Origin: Actinobacteria bacterium 21-64-8
Lineage (GTDB): Bacteria > Actinomycetota > Acidimicrobiia > Acidimicrobiales > RAAP-2
Assembly: GCA_002255315.1 (NCBI GenBank)
Contig: NCBD01000109.1
Location: 1 to 8,710 of the forward strand
Direction: 5' to 3'
DNA: 8,710 nucleotides
The notes below the pieces were generated by a model that had not been told where the DNA came from, did not search any database, and saw only the letters and a program-made list of their open reading frames with translations. The stretch's first letter is position 1. Each line of letters starts with the position of its first letter. Of this stretch, positions 6,007 to 8,710 are shown in pieces. The position numbers and the translations under genes are program-made.

Positions 6007-6692
6007 CAGCCCGCGCGCACCGTGTAACCCACGCCGCGCACCGTACGGATAATGGACGGCTGATCTTCGACGTCAATCTTTCGCCGAAGGTAGCCAATGT
6101 AGACCTCGACGACGTTGTGATCCCCGTCAAAGTCACTGCCCCACACGGCGTCGAGAATCTCGCTGCGTGCCGTCTCGACTTCGACGCGGCCCATGAGGTA
6201 CTCGAGGAGCGCGAACTCGCGCGGTGTCAAGGTGACCTCGCGCCCGTGGGCTATGACGCGACGCTGCAGCGGATCGAGCGCGACGTCGCCCACGACAATC
6301 GGCGACGGTCGGCCACGTTCAAAACGTCGCACGAGCGCGTGCAGTCGCGCGAGCAACACCGAGCGTTCGAAGGGTTTGCGTAAAAAGTCGTCGGCGCCCA
6401 CGTCGAGACCCTCGACCTCATCCCACTCACCCTCCTTGGCGGTGAGCATGAGTAGCGGCGTGTTCACGCCCGCGGCGCGCAACTCCTCACAGACGCGAAA
6501 GCCACTGCGTCGAGGCAGCATGATGTCGAGCACGATGACGTCGTAGGCGCGCTCGAGCCCCGCGGCCAGTCCCGCGTCACCGTCGTGTCGCAGATCCACG
6601 TCGAAGCCGTCTTGGACGAGGAGATCCGCGACCGCCTGGGCCAAATTGTGATCGTCTTCGACGACGAGCACTCGACGACGGTCCTCACTCAT
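6006..6692 (-). CDS. Two-component response regulator, OmpR/PhoB family
   Basis: DNA-binding regulator of 228 residues, full length for the family. Receiver domain (8-120): acidic pocket E12/D13, phosphoacceptor D56 in VIVLDIMLP, switch residue T84 in LLMLTAKEG, and K106 in FLRKPF. Winged-helix output domain (about 130-226): LTPREFALLEYLMGRVE, then VVEVYIGYLRRKID (recognition helix) and the final IIRTVRGVGYTVRAG hairpin. The start ATG overlaps the stop of the DoxX-Rieske gene (ATGA, 6689-6692), and its TGA overlaps the kinase ATG, so the three proteins are translationally linked. This ties its signal or target to the redox protein upstream; that functional link is inference. The regulator is intact, but its cognate kinase is not, so phosphorylation would have to come from another source. 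Confidence 0.96.
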   Translation of the reverse strand: MSEDRRRVLVVEDDHNLAQAVADLLVQDGFDVDLRHDGDAGLAAGLERAYDVIVLDIMLPRRSGFRVCEELRAAGVNTPLLMLTAKEGEWDEVEGLDVGADDFLRKPFERSVLLARLHALVRRFERGRPSPIVVGDVALDPLQRRVIAHGREVTLTPREFALLEYLMGRVEVETARSEILDAVWGSDFDGDHNVVEVYIGYLRRKIDVEDQPSIIRTVRGVGYTVRAG

Positions 6693-7912
6693 TGCAGGTA
6701 GAGGTTACCGTTCGACCCTTCGGTGATTTTGAGGGCCGTTAAGCCCCGTGGCGCGGGACCATTCAGCACGGCGCCGTTAGAGACTTGAAACTGCGAACCG
6801 TGACAGGGACAGACCATGACGTCCGCCGAGCTCGAAAAGCCCACCGTGCACCCCGCGTGCGGACAGACCGCGTCGTAGGCGACCCACCCGCCCGAGACCG
6901 TGTGCACGACGATGCCGGGGGCGCCCGTGGAGGGAATGGTAAAACTCGCCGCCTGACCGACGGGCACCTGGCTGGCGTTTCCGAGGAGGGTCCCTCGCGA
7001 CGACGCCGGCGGGCTCGCCGTGGTGGCCCCCGTGGGGGCGGTCGAGGTCGTGGCGCTCGAAGATCCACCGAGTGCGTTCGACGCGGCCGGAGGCGGCGCG
7101 GCGCCAATGAGTCGCGCGACGCCCGCGATCGCGGCGCCGGCGACCAGCGAACCCACGCCGACCGCGGCGACCGTCGACGCACCCACGACCAGCGCGCGGC
7201 GATCCACGCGGTCAATCGCGACGCGTGTGGTCAGTGGCGCGCGCGGACCCAACAGCACGGGACAGACCCCGGCGTCACAGTCGAGCCCGTGGCGCACCGC
7301 GCAGTGACCCTTGTCGAACTGGCCACAGAGTTCCTGCACGCGCGCGAAAGGAATCGGCACGAGGACCGGCGACGAGAGATTCGCCCTCGCCGCGGCGCGC
7401 TGAGCGATGAGGGCGTCCATCGAGAGTCGTGAACCTCCGCCGGCGAGAATCAGCGGCATCCACGCAAAGAAGAAGACGAGATCGGCACCGGTGAAGTAGG
7501 GCGCGGCGTGAAAACTCACCGTCAAAAACAAAATGAACGAGAGCACCGCACCCCCCAGTGCGGCAACCCTCGCCCACAGCCCGAGCAGCGTACCCACACC
7601 CACGGCGAGCTCCCCCAGCGCGATCACGAGGCCCAGGGGCACCGCGGCCCCCGTGAGGTGCGCCAACAGCGCGTGCAGGGGACTCACGCGCGTCGAGGCG
7701 ATGAGCTGCTGTTGAATCGACGCGGGGCTCTGGGCGTTAAAAAAGTTCGGATTCGACAGTTTTTGCAAACTGGCGTACACGAAGGTGACGCCGAGGAAGA
7801 GTCGAAGTGGTACCAGCGCCCATTCGGCGAGCGCCCACCCGCGCACGGGCGCGCCAAAGGGCAGGCGACGTTCTCGACGGATTCGTTCCGTACTACGGGG
7901 GAACGTAGACAT
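6689..7912 (-). CDS. DoxX-like membrane / Rieske [2Fe-2S] fusion protein
   Basis: This 407-residue predicted membrane redox protein has four parts. (1) Residues about 30-165: a DoxX/DoxD-like four-helix domain, including LRLFLGVTFVYASLQKLSNP and a membrane-embedded glutamate in ALGELAVG. (2) A cytoplasmic loop with four cysteines, C196, C204, C212 and C217 (C-x7-C-x7-C-x4-C). (3) DRVDRRALVVGAS, a twin-arginine motif (R238/R239) before a fifth helix (241-266), then a Ser/Thr/Ala/Pro-rich linker (274-305). (4) A Rieske domain with ligands C350 and H352 (CPHAGC) and C368 and H371 (CPCHGS), plus C355/C370 able to form the disulfide of high-potential Rieske proteins. Relatives of DoxD act with DoxA as thiosulfate:quinone oxidoreductase; the substrate here is unknown. 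The start is ATG at 7912, supported by CAGACT 6 nt upstream. GTG at 7933 would add seven residues. It overlaps the regulator gene by 4 bp and heads the operon. Confidence 0.9.
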   Translation of the reverse strand: MSTFPRSTERIRRERRLPFGAPVRGWALAEWALVPLRLFLGVTFVYASLQKLSNPNFFNAQSPASIQQQLIASTRVSPLHALLAHLTGAAVPLGLVIALGELAVGVGTLLGLWARVAALGGAVLSFILFLTVSFHAAPYFTGADLVFFFAWMPLILAGGGSRLSMDALIAQRAAARANLSSPVLVPIPFARVQELCGQFDKGHCAVRHGLDCDAGVCPVLLGPRAPLTTRVAIDRVDRRALVVGASTVAAVGVGSLVAGAAIAGVARLIGAAPPPAASNALGGSSSATTSTAPTGATTASPPASSRGTLLGNASQVPVGQAASFTIPSTGAPGIVVHTVSGGWVAYDAVCPHAGCTVGFSSSADVMVCPCHGSQFQVSNGAVLNGPAPRGLTALKITEGSNGNLYLQ

Positions 7913-7995
7913 CGCTCCAGTCTGCCATTGCACGGCGCGGGCGTGACCCGTGGCGTCTTAACCCAGCCTTATCTTCTATCCACCACAATGGAGGA
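7913..7995. promoter_or_regulatory. Divergent promoter region between the DoxX-Rieske operon and dedA
   Basis: This 83-bp gap serves both directions. On the minus strand CAGACT (7919-7924) is 6 nt before the DoxX-Rieske ATG. On the plus strand CACAAT (7984-7989) is 6 nt before the DedA GTG. Both are weak -10-like hexamers with leaderless spacing. An alternative plus-strand -10 is TATCTT (7970-7975), which would give a short leader carrying GGAGGA (7990-7995), although that purine run abuts the GTG. The bases between hold no gene. Confidence 0.35.
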
Positions 7996-8667
7996 GTGCT
8001 CGTTGCCTCCATCGCCTCCTTCTTCATCAACGAACTACAACGGCTGGCGCCGGTGTGGGTCTACGGGCTCGTGGTGCTGCTCGTCTTTGGCGAGGCCGCG
8101 CTCTTCTTTGGTTTCGTGATTCCCGGCGAAACGGCGGTACTCATCGGCGGCGTCATCGCCAGTCAGGGCCGAGTCAACATTGGCGTGCTGTGCGTGCTGG
8201 TCGTTATCGCGGCGGTCGTGGGCGACACCGTGGGCTTTGAGGTCGGCAAACACTACGGCGCGCGACTCTTAGAGTTACGCATCTTTCGCGCTCGTCGTGG
8301 CGCCCTCGACCAAGCGCTCGAGGGCCTCAAACGTCGCGGACCGACCTACGTGTTTGTGGGACGCTTCACCGCCTTCTTGCGCGCGGTGATGCCCGGACTC
8401 GCCGGCATGAGCAAGATGCGCTATCGCCGATTCTTTCTCGCCAACGCGGCGGGTGGGCTGGTCTGGGGAGTCGCCTACGCCCTGCTCGGCTACTACGGCG
8501 CCCACGTCATTCTCAAAGTCGAAAAGTACTCCAACGACGCCACCTACGCGCTGCTCGCCCTGATCGTGATTGTCGTCGTGGTCCTGCACGTTCGCCGAAA
8601 GCGCAACGAGGCGCGACTCGAGGCAACGACTGAACCTCCCGAGGCTCTAGCGAAGCGCGAGGAGTAG
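7996..8667 (+). CDS. DedA family (VTT domain) membrane protein
   Basis: Integral membrane protein of 223 residues. DedA proteins of the VTT/SNARE-associated superfamily include lipid flippases (undecaprenyl phosphate or phospholipid recycling), often driven by proton motive force. Seen: an amphipathic N-terminus, helix one, then the re-entrant segment FFGFVIPGETAVLIGGVIAS (37-56) with E45; VVGDTVGFEVGKHYG (74-88) with the membrane aspartate D77; and the hallmark GRFTAFLRAVMPGLAGMSKM (122-141) with R123, R129 and P133, followed by FFLANAAGGLVWG. A last helix (about 183-199) precedes a charged tail. The start is GTG at 7996. ATG at 7988 is out of frame, and the GGAGGA just upstream is too close for a normal Shine-Dalgarno. 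The gene is complete. Its last 21 bases overlap a probable convergent gene end. Its substrate cannot be told from sequence. Confidence 0.93.
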   Translation: MLVASIASFFINELQRLAPVWVYGLVVLLVFGEAALFFGFVIPGETAVLIGGVIASQGRVNIGVLCVLVVIAAVVGDTVGFEVGKHYGARLLELRIFRARRGALDQALEGLKRRGPTYVFVGRFTAFLRAVMPGLAGMSKMRYRRFFLANAAGGLVWGVAYALLGYYGAHVILKVEKYSNDATYALLALIVIVVVVLHVRRKRNEARLEATTEPPEALAKREE

Positions 8668-8710
8668 CTCGTCGGCGGCGCGCACGCGCCAGTAGCCCTC
8701 GTGACGAGCG
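8647..8710 (-). CDS. C-terminal fragment of an unidentified minus-strand gene
   Basis: Reading the minus strand from the right edge gives one open frame that ends ARHEGYWRVRAADELLLALR and stops at TAG (8647-8649). The composition and helix-like ending look like a genuine protein C-terminus, but 20 codons are too few to name a family. If real, it is convergent with dedA and overlaps its end by 21 bp, like the tail-to-tail overlap at 3574-3577. The alternative is untranslated sequence downstream of dedA. Confidence 0.4.
   Translation of the reverse strand, partial: ARHEGYWRVRAADELLLALR

Noticed and set aside
6785..7432. Long Arg-rich open frame on the plus strand opposite the DoxX-Rieske gene
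   Set aside because: It lies antisense to a gene with clear domains and is rich in Arg, Gly and His, as expected for a frame opposite GC-rich coding DNA. The same applies to plus-strand frames at 2286-2915, 4156-4491, 5533-6027 and 7508-8119.
7988..7990. ATG at 7988 as the DedA start
   Set aside because: It is out of frame with the DedA domain (8 bases before the in-frame GTG) and would give an unrelated Cys/Ser/Trp-rich peptide.
1..8710. tRNA or rRNA genes, CRISPR arrays, insertion sequences, phage genes or toxin-antitoxin pairs
   Set aside because: Read on both strands, the window has no direct-repeat array, terminal inverted repeats, transposase or integrase motifs, or tRNA-like arms. 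Nearly all of it is taken up by the genes listed.

Overview
The window is GC-rich, gene-dense bacterial DNA with GTG and TTG starts, stop/start overlaps inside operons and almost no intergenic space. The gene families (three-subunit transhydrogenase, SCO6745/SalK-like protein, DoxX-Rieske fusion) and the apparent leaderless -10 boxes right before start codons point to Actinomycetota. Acidimicrobiia or a related deep-branching group is my best guess. This placement is inferred from gene content only; there is no rRNA or other marker here.

Layout. Positions 1-3077 are on the minus strand and read, in transcription order: an epoxide-hydrolase-like alpha/beta hydrolase, then pntAA, pntAB and pntB of the proton-translocating NAD(P) transhydrogenase (pntB runs off the left edge). 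Back to back with the hydrolase, across 32 bp, an O6-alkylguanine-DNA alkyltransferase (ogt) is read on the plus strand. It ends tail to tail on a second minus-strand cluster (3574-7912). In transcription order that cluster is: a DoxX-Rieske membrane fusion, an OmpR-type response regulator, a sensor kinase, an SCO6745/SalK-like protein and a four-helix membrane protein. The first three overlap by 4 bp and 1 bp and so form one translationally coupled unit. Divergent from it, a DedA-family membrane protein is read to the right (7996-8667). The last 64 bases look like the C-terminal end of another minus-strand gene.

How the genes fit together. The left half makes NADPH from NADH and proton motive force (Pnt) and sits beside two genes of electrophile defence, an epoxide hydrolase and an alkylated-DNA repair protein. 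The right half looks like a membrane redox module: a predicted dual-targeted DoxX-Rieske protein made together with a two-component system.

Two normally conserved proteins are damaged. PntAB has lost about 40 central residues and its frame, while its original C-terminal tail is still readable in another frame. The histidine kinase stops just after the N box and has no G1, F or G2 ATP-binding motifs. These are either real gene decay or assembly or consensus deletions.

A second shared signal is a -10-like hexamer placed 6-7 nt before the start codons of the first or unlinked genes. It suggests widespread leaderless transcription and helped decide several starts.
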